This document shows positions 28,979-40,115 of a stretch of DNA of 64,000 nucleotides, piece after piece (the stretch's first letter is position 1; each line of letters opens with the position of its first letter). This DNA comes from Leptospira brenneri (GTDB lineage Bacteria; Spirochaetota; Leptospiria; Leptospirales; Leptospiraceae), in contig NZ_NPDQ01000004.1 in assembly GCF_002812125.1 (NCBI RefSeq), positions 248,001 through 312,000 of the forward strand, in the 5' to 3' direction. Both the position numbers and the translations under genes were made by a program. The notes under the pieces are model-generated. The model was not told where the DNA came from. It searched no databases and saw nothing but the letters and a program-made list of their open reading frames with translations.

Positions 28979-30901
28979 TTACTCCTTTAAAACTGCATGA
29001 AATTCATAGGTAAAAGCAGTCCTTTCCCAAGAAATGCCAATCCCTTTGGTCATGTTTCTAAGAGCCCCTGAAAAGCCAAGCAGGTTTTGAGCCGGTGCAT
29101 TGGCTTTTAAGTGACTCTTCCCTGCCACAGCTTCGAAGATGGATACCACCTTGGCGCTTCTGCGACTTAGATCAGAAAGAACTACACCCAAGTGGTCCGC
29201 GTCTACCATCACATCCACTTCCGTGAGGGGTCCGACCAACTTAGTGTTTGATGGAAACAATTCCCTTACGCCCGCAAGTATTGCTACTTTCAAAAGCGTT
29301 AACGTGGTCTGCATTTCTCCCTTGGGCATTTCATAAGAAATGACTCTCAATCGGAGACCGGCAACTTCCTCACCGTAAAACCCGTACAAGCAGGCTTCCA
29401 AAAAGGATGTTTCTATCGAATTTTTTACTTCTTCCGGAAGACTTACCTCGAAGGCAATTTGCTTCGAAAAATCGGCAGTATCTTCCAGGACTGCGATGAG
29501 CGCGCCGCTTGACTTTTGGTCTTCAAAGGCACGATGCTCTAGGGCAACCTTATGAGACATTTTTTTTAGAAGCTCTATTTTGGCAATGTTTATCGAACTA
29601 AATTGGAGTTTTTTTTCAGTTCTCTCCAGAATCCTTCGAATTCCAATCTCCAAATGAAGCTCCCCTCGCCCAAAGAGTACCAATTGTCCGGTTTCCTCTT
29701 TTTCAATTACCCTGTATCCTGGATCTTCCCAACCCAGTTCCTCCAAACGACATAACCAAAACTCTTTTTCGGAAGCAAGTTCCGGTTCAATCGCAATCGA
29801 AAAGGGGCTTGGGGAACGTTCCGAATGTTTACCCTCAAGATCGAAATTAGTTTTTACCGAAACCGGAGAACCTGGAAGAAGGACCAGGTCCGGATGCTCT
29901 TGCAAAAATACAAGTTTCCCTTGAGTCACCTGGGTCAGTTTCTCTTCTGAGTCTGGATCTATGATTTGCAAAGGATGAGTAGAGGTTTCGGTGGTCTCTT
30001 TTAGCCCTAAGTTTTTTTGCTTTTGCAAGGTTTTGTAGAATGTTTCCACGTGACGATCTTCTGTTGGGTAAACCACCGCATACCGACCAAGATTTGGATC
30101 CGTCCGCCGAGAAAGAACCAAAAGAGGAAACTCATCCAAGGATGATTCTTTTTTCGCCTTTGGTTCTGTCCAAAGAACAAGATCCAGAAGTTCACGAACC
30201 CCTTCCCCCGTTTTGGCTGAACCGCCATACACCGGGTATAGTTTTCCCTGTCCGGGTCCCGTACGGAGAGCAATCAAAGAATAGTCAGTTTGACCGGAAG
30301 GATCATTCCAAGAAGAAAGAAGGAGTTCATCACTCCAAGAAAGGACTTCCTCCTTTACTGACTTCGGAAACCGAGAAGGATTTTTTAGATAGTATTCCAA
30401 CTTTCCAGATTCCCCTTTTTGAAAAAGAGAGACAGGGGCTCCCTGCAGAATTTCTTCCAGAGAAACCAAAGTATCCAAATACTCTTCATCAAAACGGTCG
30501 AGTTTATTGATAAAGAAAACCATAGGAATTTCTGCTTTGAGCAACTCCTCCATCACGAGCCTTGCCTGTGATTGGACCCCCGCACCCGCTTCCAAAACCA
30601 CAATGGCTATCTCCATTGCCGCCAAAAGATCAGTCACCTGATTTCGAAAATCTATATGACCCGGAGTATCTACGAGTTGAATTTGAAACTCACCGAATGT
30701 TGTTTTCCATGGAATCGAATGGAAGGTTGTCCGAATCGAAATTCCTCTTTCGATTTCTTCCTGCAAACTATCGGATTCGGTTGTCCCATCTTCAATGGAT
30801 CCCACTGCAGAAATTTTACCCGCTTCAAAAAGAATTCTTTCCGTCAGGGTGGTTTTACCGGAATCGATATGTGCAAAAATTCCAACAGTTCGGTATTTCA
30901 T
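28979..30901 (-). CDS. EF-G-family translational GTPase in the fusA position, divergent (EF-G-like / second EF-G type)
   Basis: A protein of 640 aa, shorter than the usual ~700-aa EF-G. It has a complete G domain: AHIDSGKTT (10-18), RGISIRTT, DTPGHIDF, NKLD and SAKTGEG. Later domains have LVLFGRGELHLEIGIRRILE (domain III), a domain-IV region with FLEACLYGFYGEEVAGLRL, and a domain-V-like GALRNMTKGIGISWERTAFTYEF end. Length and the G-domain insert pattern recall TetM-type ribosomal protection proteins and the recycling-type EF-G2 of spirochaetes. It sits between rpsG and tuf where fusA is expected, but an intrinsic terminator separates it from rpsG. Whether it translocates, recycles or protects ribosomes cannot be told from sequence alone. 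Confidence 0.85.
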   Translation of the reverse strand: MKYRTVGIFAHIDSGKTTLTERILFEAGKISAVGSIEDGTTESDSLQEEIERGISIRTTFHSIPWKTTFGEFQIQLVDTPGHIDFRNQVTDLLAAMEIAIVVLEAGAGVQSQARLVMEELLKAEIPMVFFINKLDRFDEEYLDTLVSLEEILQGAPVSLFQKGESGKLEYYLKNPSRFPKSVKEEVLSWSDELLLSSWNDPSGQTDYSLIALRTGPGQGKLYPVYGGSAKTGEGVRELLDLVLWTEPKAKKESSLDEFPLLVLSRRTDPNLGRYAVVYPTEDRHVETFYKTLQKQKNLGLKETTETSTHPLQIIDPDSEEKLTQVTQGKLVFLQEHPDLVLLPGSPVSVKTNFDLEGKHSERSPSPFSIAIEPELASEKEFWLCRLEELGWEDPGYRVIEKEETGQLVLFGRGELHLEIGIRRILERTEKKLQFSSINIAKIELLKKMSHKVALEHRAFEDQKSSGALIAVLEDTADFSKQIAFEVSLPEEVKNSIETSFLEACLYGFYGEEVAGLRLRVISYEMPKGEMQTTLTLLKVAILAGVRELFPSNTKLVGPLTEVDVMVDADHLGVVLSDLSRRSAKVVSIFEAVAGKSHLKANAPAQNLLGFSGALRNMTKGIGISWERTAFTYEFHAVLKE

Positions 30902-30919
30902 AAAAATTTCACGTTAAAA

Positions 30920-30946
30920 TAAAAAAGCCAGGTTTTCACCTGGCTT
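30920..30946 (-). terminator. Intrinsic terminator after rpsG
   Basis: On the minus strand AAGCCAGGT pairs with ACCTGGCTT around a GAAA-type loop, followed by TTTTTT. It lies about 30 bp past the rpsG stop and only some 20 bp before the EF-G-like start codon, so it would cut or reduce read-through from rpsL-rpsG into the EF-G-like gene. Confidence 0.8.
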
Positions 30947-30974
30947 GTCAATGTTTGGAATCGAATGAAAAAGA

Positions 30975-31448
30975 CTACCAGCGGTAGTGAGAGAAAGCCT
31001 TGTTGGCGTCTGCCATCTTTCTGATATCTTCTTTCTTCTTGATTGCAGATCCAGTGCCTTTTTGAGCTTCCATGAATTCTGCTGCCAATTTATTCTTCAT
31101 TGATTTTTCGTTTCTATCACGGCTGTAACGAATGAGCCATCTGATTCCAAGAGCAAGTCGTCTTTCAGGACGAACTTCGATTGGAACTTGGTAAGTCACC
31201 CCACCCACTCGGCGAGATTTTACTTCTACTTGTGGTTTTGCATTTTCCAAAGCCTCTTGGAAAACTTGGTAAGGATCCTGTCCTGTTTTTTTAGCAATTA
31301 CTTCTAGTGCATCGTAGAACACGGATTCAGCGACACTTTTTTTACCATCTACCATTAGGCAGTTGATAAACTTAGAAATCACTTTGTCGTTGTATTTAGG
31401 ATCGCCTTCAATATGGCGCGGTTCAACTTTTCCTCTTCTTCTAGACAT
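30975..31448 (-). CDS. rpsG: 30S ribosomal protein S7
   Basis: A protein of 157 aa. It has MSRRRGKVEPRHIEGDPKYNDKVISKFINCLM, GGVTYQVPIEVRPERRLALGIRWL and the C-terminal ANKAFSHYRW. It initiates assembly of the 30S head; in E. coli it also autoregulates the str operon. It follows rpsL by 14 bp and is followed by an intrinsic terminator. Confidence 0.97.
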   Translation of the reverse strand: MSRRRGKVEPRHIEGDPKYNDKVISKFINCLMVDGKKSVAESVFYDALEVIAKKTGQDPYQVFQEALENAKPQVEVKSRRVGGVTYQVPIEVRPERRLALGIRWLIRYSRDRNEKSMKNKLAAEFMEAQKGTGSAIKKKEDIRKMADANKAFSHYRW

Positions 31449-31462
31449 CTACCTTTCTCCGA

Positions 31463-31837
31463 TTACGCTTTAGGACGCTTAGCGCCGTATTTAGAACGTC
31501 CTTTACGACGTTTGTCCACACCGAGTGTATCCAGTGTTCCACGAATGATATGATAACGAACCCCTGGTAAGTCTTTTACCCTTCCCCCACGGATCAGAAC
31601 CACGTTGTGTTCTTGGAGGTTGTGACCTTCACCAGGAATGTAAGCAGTCACTTCAATTCCAGTAGTGAGACGAACCCTTGCTACTTTACGAAGAGCGGAG
31701 TTCGGTTTTTTAGGAGTAAAGGTCATTACCCTTGTGCAAACTCCACGTCTTTGTGGGCACGCTTTTAGGGCAGGAGATTTAGTTCTTTTCTTTTGATCTT
31801 CTCTTCCAATGCGGATGAGCTGGTTAATTGTAGGCAT
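31463..31837 (-). CDS. rpsL: 30S ribosomal protein S12
   Basis: A protein of 124 aa. It has [42 protein letters not shown] and [18 protein letters not shown]. Lysines at the two classic streptomycin positions (TPKKPNSAL and GGRVKDLPG) are both unchanged, the sensitive form. It is the first gene of the str series, after a 150-bp leader containing two inverted repeats. Confidence 0.97.
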   Translation of the reverse strand: MPTINQLIRIGREDQKKRTKSPALKACPQRRGVCTRVMTFTPKKPNSALRKVARVRLTTGIEVTAYIPGEGHNLQEHNVVLIRGGRVKDLPGVRYHIIRGTLDTLGVDKRRKGRSKYGAKRPKA

Positions 31838-31880
31838 TCGATTCCTTCTTCTACTTCTCTGTCTTTAAAAAAATAATGAC

Positions 31881-31926
31881 GTTTTCGTCCAAAATTCCAG
31901 ACGCGGACATTTTGTAAACGAAAACA
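31881..31926 (-). repeat. Imperfect inverted repeat in the rpsL leader
   Basis: GTTTTCGT (31881-31888) and ACGAAAAC (about 31918-31925) are reverse complements, and the adjoining CAAAAT and ATTTTG extend the stem with small bulges. It lies about 45 bases upstream of the rpsL start and could form the mRNA leader structure of the str transcript. A regulatory role is inferred only from position. Confidence 0.5.
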
Positions 31927-31937
31927 TGATTTTGTCC

Positions 31938-31966
31938 CTAGAAACTATCTAAAACCTAGTTTCTAG
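31938..31966 (-). repeat. Perfect 10-bp inverted repeat between rpoC and rpsL
   Basis: CTAGAAACTA at 31938-31947 is the exact reverse complement of TAGTTTCTAG at 31957-31966, with a 9-base loop. No T-run follows on either strand, so it is not a simple intrinsic terminator. It could be a processing, pausing or protein-binding site at the rpoC/rpsL boundary. Confidence 0.75.
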
Positions 31967-31987
31967 AGACTGATGCGGGTTCCGAAT

Positions 31988-34900
31988 CTAATCGTCGTCG
32001 TCCTCATCGTCAGAATCATCGGATTCTTCTTCCAACTCATCTTCGTCCTCGTCTTCTTCAGCAACAAGGCGAGAAAGTGTGGCAGTCGAAACAGGAGCTG
32101 ATTCAGAGAGTTCGGAAACTTCTTCTTCCTCTTCTTCCGATTCTAGATCCCAATCCAAATCACCTGGCAGGTCTTTGAAAACTTCGATGTCACGGTATTT
32201 TTTCATACCTGTTCCTGCAGGAATCATGTGACCAATGATTACGTTTTCTTTCAGACCCATCAGATTGTCTGTTTTTCCTTTGATAGCCGCATCCGTTAGA
32301 ACCTTAGTCGTTTCTTGGAAGGAAGCCGCAGAGAAATAAGACTCTGTATTGAGGGATGCTTTTGTAAGTCCCAGTAAGACAGGAGTTCCTTGAGCAGGAG
32401 ATCCCCCCTCTTTTTCCACTCGGTCGTTTTCTTCATCAAAGAGGAATTTATCCACTTGTTGTTGGTTTACAAACGATGTGTCCCCACTATCAGTGATAAT
32501 CACCTTACGAAGCATTTGGCGAACCACAACTTCGATATGTTTATCGTTGATATGAACCCCTTGCAAACGGTATACTTCCTGAACTTCAGAAACAAGGTAT
32601 TCGTGAAGAGCGTTAGGTCCTTTGATCGCAAGGATATCATGTGGATCAAAGTTTCCTTCATCCAACTGATCTCCTCGTTTTACAAAGTCGCCTTGGCGAA
32701 CACGGATTTGTTTTCCGATCGGGATCGCTACTTTTACTTTTTCTTGTTCAGCCGTTTCTGGGATGATATAAAGAATTCGTTTTTCTTTTACGATTTCCCC
32801 TTTATCTTCGATCTTTCCATCGATTTCTGCAAGTGTGCAGGCATCTTTCGGACGACGAGCTTCGAAAAGTTCATCTACCCTTGGAAGACCACCGGTAATA
32901 TCTCGAGTTTTTTCAGCCACAGATGGGATTTTGAAAATCACATCCCCTTCACGGACTTTGTCTCCATTTTGGAATTGGAGGAGAGCATCCACAGGAACGG
33001 AGTATTCATCCGATCCCACAAGGACTTTTGGAACGAGACGATCTTTCTTTTGTTCCACAACTTTCAGAATGATATTAGAAGTTTTTGGATCTACATCGCG
33101 ACGAACGTTTTTACCAATCTCTAAATCTTCCCATTGAATGGTTCCTGCAGATTCAGAAACAGCTACTTCGTTATAAGGGTCGAACTCAGCAAGGGCTTTG
33201 TTTTCCTCTACGATTTGGCCTTCTTCTGCACGAAGCATGGTTCCAATTTTGACTGGAATGACGAAGTCATCACCCAAGATTCTAAGAGTGGTTCCTACAA
33301 GAGTTACCGTTCCCGCTTGGTCAGAAGTGATTCGTTGTTCTGTTGATTCACCAACTTGGGTCGCAAATACTTCCCCTTTTTCCAATCTTTGTCCGTCCGT
33401 AACACGAACACTAGAAAGTGAATCAGTATTGTATTCTTGGATGAGTCGGTTCACGATGATAGTTCCGCGACGAGCAAAAACTTTTGCAGAATTTGCATTG
33501 GTTACAAGACGACCGTTAATCGATTTTACGATGGAACGATAAGGAACTTTATGTTCTTTTTCTTGAATGGTAGCAGATGCCGCACCACCCACGTGGAACG
33601 TTCTCATGGTTAGCTGAGTTCCTGGTTGTCCGATCGATTGAGCTGCAATGGTTCCCACCGCTTCTCCGATCTCTGCAGGCACTAGGCGAGCCATGTCCAT
33701 ACCATAACATTTTGTACAAATTCCATGGCGTGATCTACAAGTGAGTGGAGATCTTACTTTAATTTTATCGTAACCAAGGTTTTCAATTTGTTGGCCAATC
33801 GCTCTTGTGATGAGAGTGTCTTTCGGGAAAACCACTTTTTCGGAAACTGGATCCACAAGATCTTCTGCCGTATAACGACCGAACACTCTGTCCGCTAGAG
33901 AAACAATTACGTTTTCCCCTTCTTTTACGATTCCAAGAGTGATGTTTGCTTTCGTTCCACAATCATCTTCAGAAACAATCACGTCCTGAGAAATATCTAC
34001 AAGACGACGAGTGAGGTAACCGGCATCGGCAGTTTTTAACGCCGTATCCGCAAGACCCTTTCTCGCACCGTGAGTTGAGATAAAAAATTCTAATACTCCG
34101 AGACCTTCACGGAAGTTAGAACGAATCGCAAGTTCGATGATTTCTCCAGATGGTTTCGCCATTAAACCCCGCATCCCTGCGAGCTGACGAATCTGTTGTT
34201 TGGAACCACGAGCACCAGAAGCTGCCATGACGTAAACTGGGTTGAATCCAGATTGGTCTTTTTCTAGTTCCTTAAACATACCTTCTGTAATTCGGTCATT
34301 GGTTTTGGTCCAAATTTCGATTACTTTTTTACGACGTTCTTCGTTTGTGATGATCCCTTTACGATACTCCATATCCGCTTTTTCAACTTCTTTGTTGGCA
34401 TCAGTCACAAGACCCTCTTTTTGAGGAGAAACTCGGATGTCATCAATGGAAATTGTTGGAGCAAATACAGTCGCGTAACGGTAACCGAGACGTTTGATTT
34501 CATCCAGCATCACAACTGTGATTCCTGGTCCAAACTTCTCGTATACGTCTGCAATGATTTTGTTTGTTTCTTTATCACCGAGGGTCCTGTTGATATAAAC
34601 ATAACCTTTTGGCATCACCTGGTTGAAGATAAGTCTTCCCGGTGTGGTTTCGATGATTTTACCTTCGTGAAGGACAGAAATTTTGGAGCGAATTTCCACA
34701 GTTTTTGTTTCAATCGCATACATCACTTCTTCTAAACCAGTGAAGAATTTACCTTCACCTTTCGCGTCTTTCACTTCCGAAGTTAAATAGTAAATTCCAA
34801 GAACGATATCTTGTGTTGGTCCACAGATCGGTTGTCCGTTCGCAGGGTTTAGAATGTTATGCGGAGATAACATTAACATCCAAGTTTCCAGCTGTGCTTT

Positions 34901-36289
34901 AGGAGCGAGCGGAACGTGGATCGCCATTTGGTCCCCGTCGAAGTCGGCGTTAAACGCGTGACAAACGAGTGGATGGAGTTTGATTGCCTTTCCTTCTACA
35001 AGGACTGGTAAAAATGCTTGGATTCCTAGTCTGTGAAGAGTCGGAGCACGGTTAAGTAATACTGGGTGTTCTTTCACCACTGTTTCCAATACATCAAAAA
35101 CTTCTTTGTCTTCTGCTTCGATTTTTTTCTTCGCAGATTTGATGTTTGGTGCTAGTTCCAAATCCACTAGGCGTTTCATAATGAATGGTTTGAATAGTTC
35201 CAAAGCCATTTTCTTAGGAAGACCCATTTGGTGGTATTTGAGTTCAGGACCCACAACGATTACGGAACGACCAGAATAATCTACCCGTTTTCCGAGTAGG
35301 TTTTGGCGGAACCGACCTTGTTTTCCTTTGAGCATATCGGAGATAGATTTTAGAGGTCTATTTCCTTTTCCTTTTACTGTGCGTTTACGACGGCTGTTAT
35401 CAAAAAGAGCATCCACTGCTTCTTGTAACATACGTTTTTCGTTTCGTACGATGATCTCAGGAGCTTTTAATGCAAGGAGTCGTTTGAGTCGGTTGTTTCT
35501 GTTAATCACACGACGATACAAATCGTTTAGGTCGGAAGTTGCAAAACGTCCCCCCTCTAGTTGCACCATCGGACGTAGTTCTGGTGGGATGACCGGAACT
35601 ACATCAAGCACCATCCACTCAGGACGGTTTCCAGAATCACGGAAAGCTTCCAAAACTTCTAGGCGTTTGAAAATACGTTTGTCGGAGATTTTGTTTTTAT
35701 CTTGGATTTTTTGGCGGATGACACGAGCTTCTGCATCCACATCAATGCGTGCGAGAAGTTCTTTGATGGCGTCCCCACCAATCCCTGCGATAAACTTATC
35801 ACCGTATTCATCTAAATAATTATGGTATTCATCTTCATCGATGAGTTCCCCGCGGTTTCTTCCAGAATCAGCGGGGTCAATGATCACATACTTCTCAAAG
35901 TAAAGAACACTTTTGAGTTGGTTGATGGTCATATCAAGAAGGAGACCCATACGAGATGGAACGGAACGGTAGTACCAAATATGAGATACTGGAGCCGCAA
36001 GTTCGATATGACCCATTCTTTCGCGACGAACTTTAGAGTGAGTTACCTCAACCCCGCATTTGTCGCAAACCACTCCCTTATAACGGATGGATTTGAATTT
36101 ACCGCAGTAACATTCCCAATCCTTAGTGGTTCCGAAGATTTTTTCGCAGAAAAGACCATCCCGTTCCGGTTTTAGGGTACGGTAGTTGATCGTTTCAGGT
36201 TTTTTTACTTCCCCAAACGACCACTCTTTGATCCGCTCAGGCGAAGCCAAACGGATCGTAATCGATTCAAAACTATTGTAATTTCTCAT
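31988..36289 (-). CDS. rpoC: RNA polymerase beta' subunit
   Basis: A protein of 1433 aa. The N-terminal zinc ribbon uses C60, C62, C75 and C78 ([20 protein letters not shown]). The catalytic magnesium loop NADFDGD is at 447-453. The bridge helix and trigger-loop region ([22 protein letters not shown]) and the second zinc site ([13 protein letters not shown]) are present. The last ~50 residues are extraordinarily acidic: 20 of the final 24 are Asp or Glu. It follows rpoB by 14 bp. The acidic tail is beyond the conserved end ([10 protein letters not shown]) and is likely a disordered extension. Confidence 0.98.
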   Translation of the reverse strand: MRNYNSFESITIRLASPERIKEWSFGEVKKPETINYRTLKPERDGLFCEKIFGTTKDWECYCGKFKSIRYKGVVCDKCGVEVTHSKVRRERMGHIELAAPVSHIWYYRSVPSRMGLLLDMTINQLKSVLYFEKYVIIDPADSGRNRGELIDEDEYHNYLDEYGDKFIAGIGGDAIKELLARIDVDAEARVIRQKIQDKNKISDKRIFKRLEVLEAFRDSGNRPEWMVLDVVPVIPPELRPMVQLEGGRFATSDLNDLYRRVINRNNRLKRLLALKAPEIIVRNEKRMLQEAVDALFDNSRRKRTVKGKGNRPLKSISDMLKGKQGRFRQNLLGKRVDYSGRSVIVVGPELKYHQMGLPKKMALELFKPFIMKRLVDLELAPNIKSAKKKIEAEDKEVFDVLETVVKEHPVLLNRAPTLHRLGIQAFLPVLVEGKAIKLHPLVCHAFNADFDGDQMAIHVPLAPKAQLETWMLMLSPHNILNPANGQPICGPTQDIVLGIYYLTSEVKDAKGEGKFFTGLEEVMYAIETKTVEIRSKISVLHEGKIIETTPGRLIFNQVMPKGYVYINRTLGDKETNKIIADVYEKFGPGITVVMLDEIKRLGYRYATVFAPTISIDDIRVSPQKEGLVTDANKEVEKADMEYRKGIITNEERRKKVIEIWTKTNDRITEGMFKELEKDQSGFNPVYVMAASGARGSKQQIRQLAGMRGLMAKPSGEIIELAIRSNFREGLGVLEFFISTHGARKGLADTALKTADAGYLTRRLVDISQDVIVSEDDCGTKANITLGIVKEGENVIVSLADRVFGRYTAEDLVDPVSEKVVFPKDTLITRAIGQQIENLGYDKIKVRSPLTCRSRHGICTKCYGMDMARLVPAEIGEAVGTIAAQSIGQPGTQLTMRTFHVGGAASATIQEKEHKVPYRSIVKSINGRLVTNANSAKVFARRGTIIVNRLIQEYNTDSLSSVRVTDGQRLEKGEVFATQVGESTEQRITSDQAGTVTLVGTTLRILGDDFVIPVKIGTMLRAEEGQIVEENKALAEFDPYNEVAVSESAGTIQWEDLEIGKNVRRDVDPKTSNIILKVVEQKKDRLVPKVLVGSDEYSVPVDALLQFQNGDKVREGDVIFKIPSVAEKTRDITGGLPRVDELFEARRPKDACTLAEIDGKIEDKGEIVKEKRILYIIPETAEQEKVKVAIPIGKQIRVRQGDFVKRGDQLDEGNFDPHDILAIKGPNALHEYLVSEVQEVYRLQGVHINDKHIEVVVRQMLRKVIITDSGDTSFVNQQQVDKFLFDEENDRVEKEGGSPAQGTPVLLGLTKASLNTESYFSAASFQETTKVLTDAAIKGKTDNLMGLKENVIIGHMIPAGTGMKKYRDIEVFKDLPGDLDWDLESEEEEEEVSELSESAPVSTATLSRLVAEEDEDEDELEEESDDSDDEDDDD

Positions 36290-36303
36290 ACTTTTTCCCT
36301 TCC

Positions 36304-39300
36304 CTAAACGTTTTCGATGGTCTCGAATTTAATTTTCTTTTTGTTTTTCGAGAATTCATCTTCGTAATCAGAGATATCCACTTCCAATCCTTCGGAGTCT
36401 TTGATAATGATATCAAGAGCGAGTCCGCGGAGTTCTTGCACAAGAACGTTGAATGATTCTGGAATTCCCGGTTTGATCGAGTGGATTCCTTTTACAATCG
36501 CTTCGTAAATTCTTGCCCGCCCTAACATGTCATCGGACTTGATAGTGAGTAACTCTTGCAAGGTGTGTGATGCACCATACGCTTCGAGTGCCCATACTTC
36601 CATCTCACCGAGCCTTTGTCCCCCGAACTGCGCCTTACCACCGAGTGGTTGTTGCGTAACAAGTGAGTAAGGTCCAGTGGATCTTGCGTGAATTTTATCA
36701 TCCACCAAGTGAGCCAGTTTCAACATGTAAATATATCCGCAGAATACTTGGTTGATGAATTTTTCTCCCGTTCTTCCGTCGTATAACTGAAATTTGCTGT
36801 TTTCTGGTAATCCCGCTTTTTTGCAGAATTCATGAACATCACCTTCTGAAGCTCCATCAAATACAGGAGTTTCAAAATTGATCCCTAGTTTTTTGGCCGC
36901 AAAACCAAGTTGCGTTTCAAAAATCTGGCCGAGGTTCATACGAGAAGGAACCCCAAGTGGGTTTAACACGATATCAACAGGAGTTCCGTCTTCCATGTAT
37001 GGCATATCTTCTTGTGCCATCACACGGGCCACGACTCCTTTGTTTCCGTGACGACCCGCCATCTTATCACCCACGAGGAGTTTACGTTTGCGTGCCACGT
37101 AGACTTTTACCATTTCTTCCACACCTGCAGCGAGTTCATCGCCCGTTTCACGGGAATAACGTTTGATATCGATCACAGTTCCTTCAAAACCGTTTGGCAT
37201 ACGAAGAGAAGAATCTCTTACTTCTTTTGCCTTTTCTCCAAAGATGGAGTGTAATAATTTATATTCTGGGGTGAGGTCGGTTTCTCCTTTTGGAGTCACC
37301 ATACCCACAAGGATATCACCAGGTTTTACTTCTGCACCTACACGAATCACACCAGACTCATCCAAATCACGGAACGCTTTGTCCGAAAGGTTTGGAATGT
37401 CACGAGTGATTTGTTCTTGTCCTAGTTTCGTCTCACGAGCTTGGATTTCGAATTCTTCAATGTGGATCGAAGAGAAAACATCGTCTTTGATGATTCGTTC
37501 CGAAATGAGAATCGCATCCTCAAAGTTGTAACCTTCCCATGGCATAAATGCCACAAGGACGTTTCTACCTAGTGCCAAATAACCAGCATCAGTGGACGGA
37601 CCATTTGCAAGGACAGTTCCTTTTTGTAGGATTTGTCCAAATTCTCCGTATTTTTCACCCTTGATGATTTGTCCAGCAACAGGAGCGCCAATTCCTAAGT
37701 CTTGGCCTTCTTTGACAACGGATACATATTGTACATCTTCCGAATGGAAAAGTTCATGTGTTTCTTTTTCACCGTTAGGAGAAGTGAGTTCCACTCTCTC
37801 CTTAGAAACTTTACTTACCTTTCCACCAGTCGTTGTATGTAACATAGACACGTTTGGTTTTTGGTTAAAACAAGTTCCTTGGTTGGTTTTTTTGAATTTA
37901 ATCAGTGGGTAATGAGAGATCTCTTTGGATTGGTCTTCTTTGATCCAAACACCAGTAGCATCTACTTTAGAAACCACACCGTCTTTTTTAGCAACGATAC
38001 AAACTCCCGCATCGTAAGCGGCACGAGATTCCATACCAGTTCCCACAAAAGGAGCCTCTTCTGTTAAAAGAGGAACCGCTTGGCGTTGCATGTTCGAACC
38101 CATAAGAGCGCGGTTCGCATCATCATGCTCGAGGAATGGAATGAGAGCTGTCGAAACAGAAACTACTTGGAGCGGAGCTAGATCCATATATTGGATCTCT
38201 GATGGGCTACGGAATGGGAAGTCCCCTCTATGGCGAGTAGAGATGAGTTTGGATGTAAATTCACCCTTATCATCTACAGTCGAATTGGACTGTGCCATAT
38301 AGTGGTATTCTTCTTTGTCTGCAGTGAGATACTCGACTTGTTTTTGCACTTTTCCGTTTTTTACAAGGCGGTATGGAGTTTCAATGAACCCATAATCGTT
38401 TACTCTTGCAAAACTAGACATGGAAAGAATGAGACCAATGTTTGGACCTTCCGGTGTTTCAATTGGGCACATACGACCATAGTGAGAATAATGAACGTCA
38501 CGAACTTCGAAACCAGCGCGGTCACGAGATAGTCCCCCTGGCCCAAGTGCGTTTAACCTACGTTTGTGGGTAAGTTCAGCAAGCGGGTTTGTTTGGTCCA
38601 TAAACTGAGAAAGTTGTGAAGATCCAAAAAACTCATTGATCACAGCAGTGATTGGTTTGATGGAGATGAGAAGTTGAGGAGTTTGTTGTTCTGGCTCCTG
38701 AACTGTCATCCTTTCTTTGATCACTCGTTCCACACGAGAGAATCCAAGTTTCAATTGGTTGGCAATGAGCTCACCCACCGAACGGATCCTTCTGTTTCCT
38801 AAGTGGTCAATATCATCCGGATAGTAGTTTTCTGCTTCTGACATAAGCATCACAAGGTAACGAACGGTTTCGATGATGTCTTGTTTTCTTAAAACTCGGT
38901 CTTCGGCTTTTGCGAATTCTTTTGGATTGTTGAATTCGAATTTACTATTGATTTTATAACGACCAACAATTCCTAAATCAAAAGTTTTAGGTGAGAAAAA
39001 GAGGCGTTTCAGTTCTGCTTCTGCGTTTTCAATCGTAGAAGGTTCCCCTGGTCTCATGATCGTATGGAATTTTTTAACAGCATCTTCGTAATCGTTAACA
39101 CCGTCTTTTTCCAAACAGTTGATGAGAACCGGATTGTCTTTTCCTTTTGGAAATTCAATGACATCCACATCTTTTACCTTCATTTCACGAAGAATGGAGA
39201 TATTATCCTCATTGATTTTGGAACCAGCATCGAGCATTACCTCTCCGGTTTCCATATTGATGATATCAGCGATAGTTCGGCGACCAATCAGACGTTTGAG

Positions 39301-39990
39301 GTCTTTTGGATTGGCTCCGGCGATCTTCATTTTAGAAGATCCGTAGAAAAGACGAAGAACTTCTTCGTTCGTTCCCATACCCATCGCTTTTACAAGAAGG
39401 GTTGCTGGGAATTTTTTCTTACGATCGATTTTTGCAACAAGGATTCCCTTGTTGTCCATCTCGAATTCCAACCAAGATCCACGGTAAGGAATCACACGAG
39501 CGGAGAAAGTATCTCGCACTTGGTCGTACGAAAAGAAAATACCAGGGGATCTATGAAGCTGGCTCACCACTACCCTTTCCGCACCATTGATGATGAAAGT
39601 TCCGTGGTCTGTCATCACAGGAAGGTCTCCCATGTAGACAACTTGTTCCCGGATCTCTCCGGTATCTTTGATGATGAGTCGGATGACTGCTTTTAGTGGA
39701 ACAGCAAAGGAAGAATCAGTGTCTTTGCATTCTTGTGGATCGCGTTTCGGCTCTCCCAAAATATAATGGCCATATTCCATGACCATATCGTTGTTTGGCG
39801 ATTCGATTGGAAAAGACTCGCGAAACACGGCTTCCAATCCTTGGTTCAAACGTTTTGTCGGATCTTTCACTTCCGACTGGAGAAACCAATCAAAGGATTT
39901 TTTCTGTACGTAGATAAGATTAGGAAGTAAATTGAGGTCGGTAATTTTACCGAAATTTACCCGGTTTCTAATTTGCATTCGGGTATGCAT
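36304..39990 (-). CDS. rpoB: RNA polymerase beta subunit
   Basis: A protein of 1228 aa from ATG 39990, which is preceded by GGGAG at good spacing; a second ATG lies four codons later. The rifampicin pocket reads [20 protein letters not shown] then [20 protein letters not shown]. Relative to E. coli, position 522 is Ala (residue 471) and position 531 is Asn (residue 480), where sensitive bacteria have Ser. The C-terminal [14 protein letters not shown] motif is intact. It is preceded by an attenuator-like hairpin after rplL and co-oriented with rpoC. Confidence 0.98.
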   Translation of the reverse strand: MHTRMQIRNRVNFGKITDLNLLPNLIYVQKKSFDWFLQSEVKDPTKRLNQGLEAVFRESFPIESPNNDMVMEYGHYILGEPKRDPQECKDTDSSFAVPLKAVIRLIIKDTGEIREQVVYMGDLPVMTDHGTFIINGAERVVVSQLHRSPGIFFSYDQVRDTFSARVIPYRGSWLEFEMDNKGILVAKIDRKKKFPATLLVKAMGMGTNEEVLRLFYGSSKMKIAGANPKDLKRLIGRRTIADIINMETGEVMLDAGSKINEDNISILREMKVKDVDVIEFPKGKDNPVLINCLEKDGVNDYEDAVKKFHTIMRPGEPSTIENAEAELKRLFFSPKTFDLGIVGRYKINSKFEFNNPKEFAKAEDRVLRKQDIIETVRYLVMLMSEAENYYPDDIDHLGNRRIRSVGELIANQLKLGFSRVERVIKERMTVQEPEQQTPQLLISIKPITAVINEFFGSSQLSQFMDQTNPLAELTHKRRLNALGPGGLSRDRAGFEVRDVHYSHYGRMCPIETPEGPNIGLILSMSSFARVNDYGFIETPYRLVKNGKVQKQVEYLTADKEEYHYMAQSNSTVDDKGEFTSKLISTRHRGDFPFRSPSEIQYMDLAPLQVVSVSTALIPFLEHDDANRALMGSNMQRQAVPLLTEEAPFVGTGMESRAAYDAGVCIVAKKDGVVSKVDATGVWIKEDQSKEISHYPLIKFKKTNQGTCFNQKPNVSMLHTTTGGKVSKVSKERVELTSPNGEKETHELFHSEDVQYVSVVKEGQDLGIGAPVAGQIIKGEKYGEFGQILQKGTVLANGPSTDAGYLALGRNVLVAFMPWEGYNFEDAILISERIIKDDVFSSIHIEEFEIQARETKLGQEQITRDIPNLSDKAFRDLDESGVIRVGAEVKPGDILVGMVTPKGETDLTPEYKLLHSIFGEKAKEVRDSSLRMPNGFEGTVIDIKRYSRETGDELAAGVEEMVKVYVARKRKLLVGDKMAGRHGNKGVVARVMAQEDMPYMEDGTPVDIVLNPLGVPSRMNLGQIFETQLGFAAKKLGINFETPVFDGASEGDVHEFCKKAGLPENSKFQLYDGRTGEKFINQVFCGYIYMLKLAHLVDDKIHARSTGPYSLVTQQPLGGKAQFGGQRLGEMEVWALEAYGASHTLQELLTIKSDDMLGRARIYEAIVKGIHSIKPGIPESFNVLVQELRGLALDIIIKDSEGLEVDISDYEDEFSKNKKKIKFETIENV

Positions 39991-40038
39991 GGAATACTCT
40001 CCCTAGAGACGTCAAAATAGTAGATTGTATGATAAATG

Positions 40039-40079
40039 AAAAAATAGAGGTGGGGACGCCTACGGCCTCCCTGCCTCTA
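40039..40079 (-). terminator. Attenuator-like hairpin between rplL and rpoB
   Basis: On the minus strand TAGAGG...CCTCTA encloses inner pairs GGGA/TCCC and GCC/GGC around a GTA loop, followed by six T. It stands in the rplL-rpoB gap, where E. coli has a partial terminator that sets the ratio of ribosomal protein to polymerase expression. Part of the transcripts must read through, because rpoB has no obvious promoter of its own here. Confidence 0.78.
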
Positions 40080-40115
40080 ATTTTTTGAAAGCTGGGTTTA
40101 AAAATTGGCAACCGA

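Noticed and set aside
30920..30960. Perfect TTGACA on the minus strand just before the EF-G-like gene, a possible -35 element
   Set aside because: No acceptable -10 lies 16-18 bases further; that stretch is the terminator stem and T-run.
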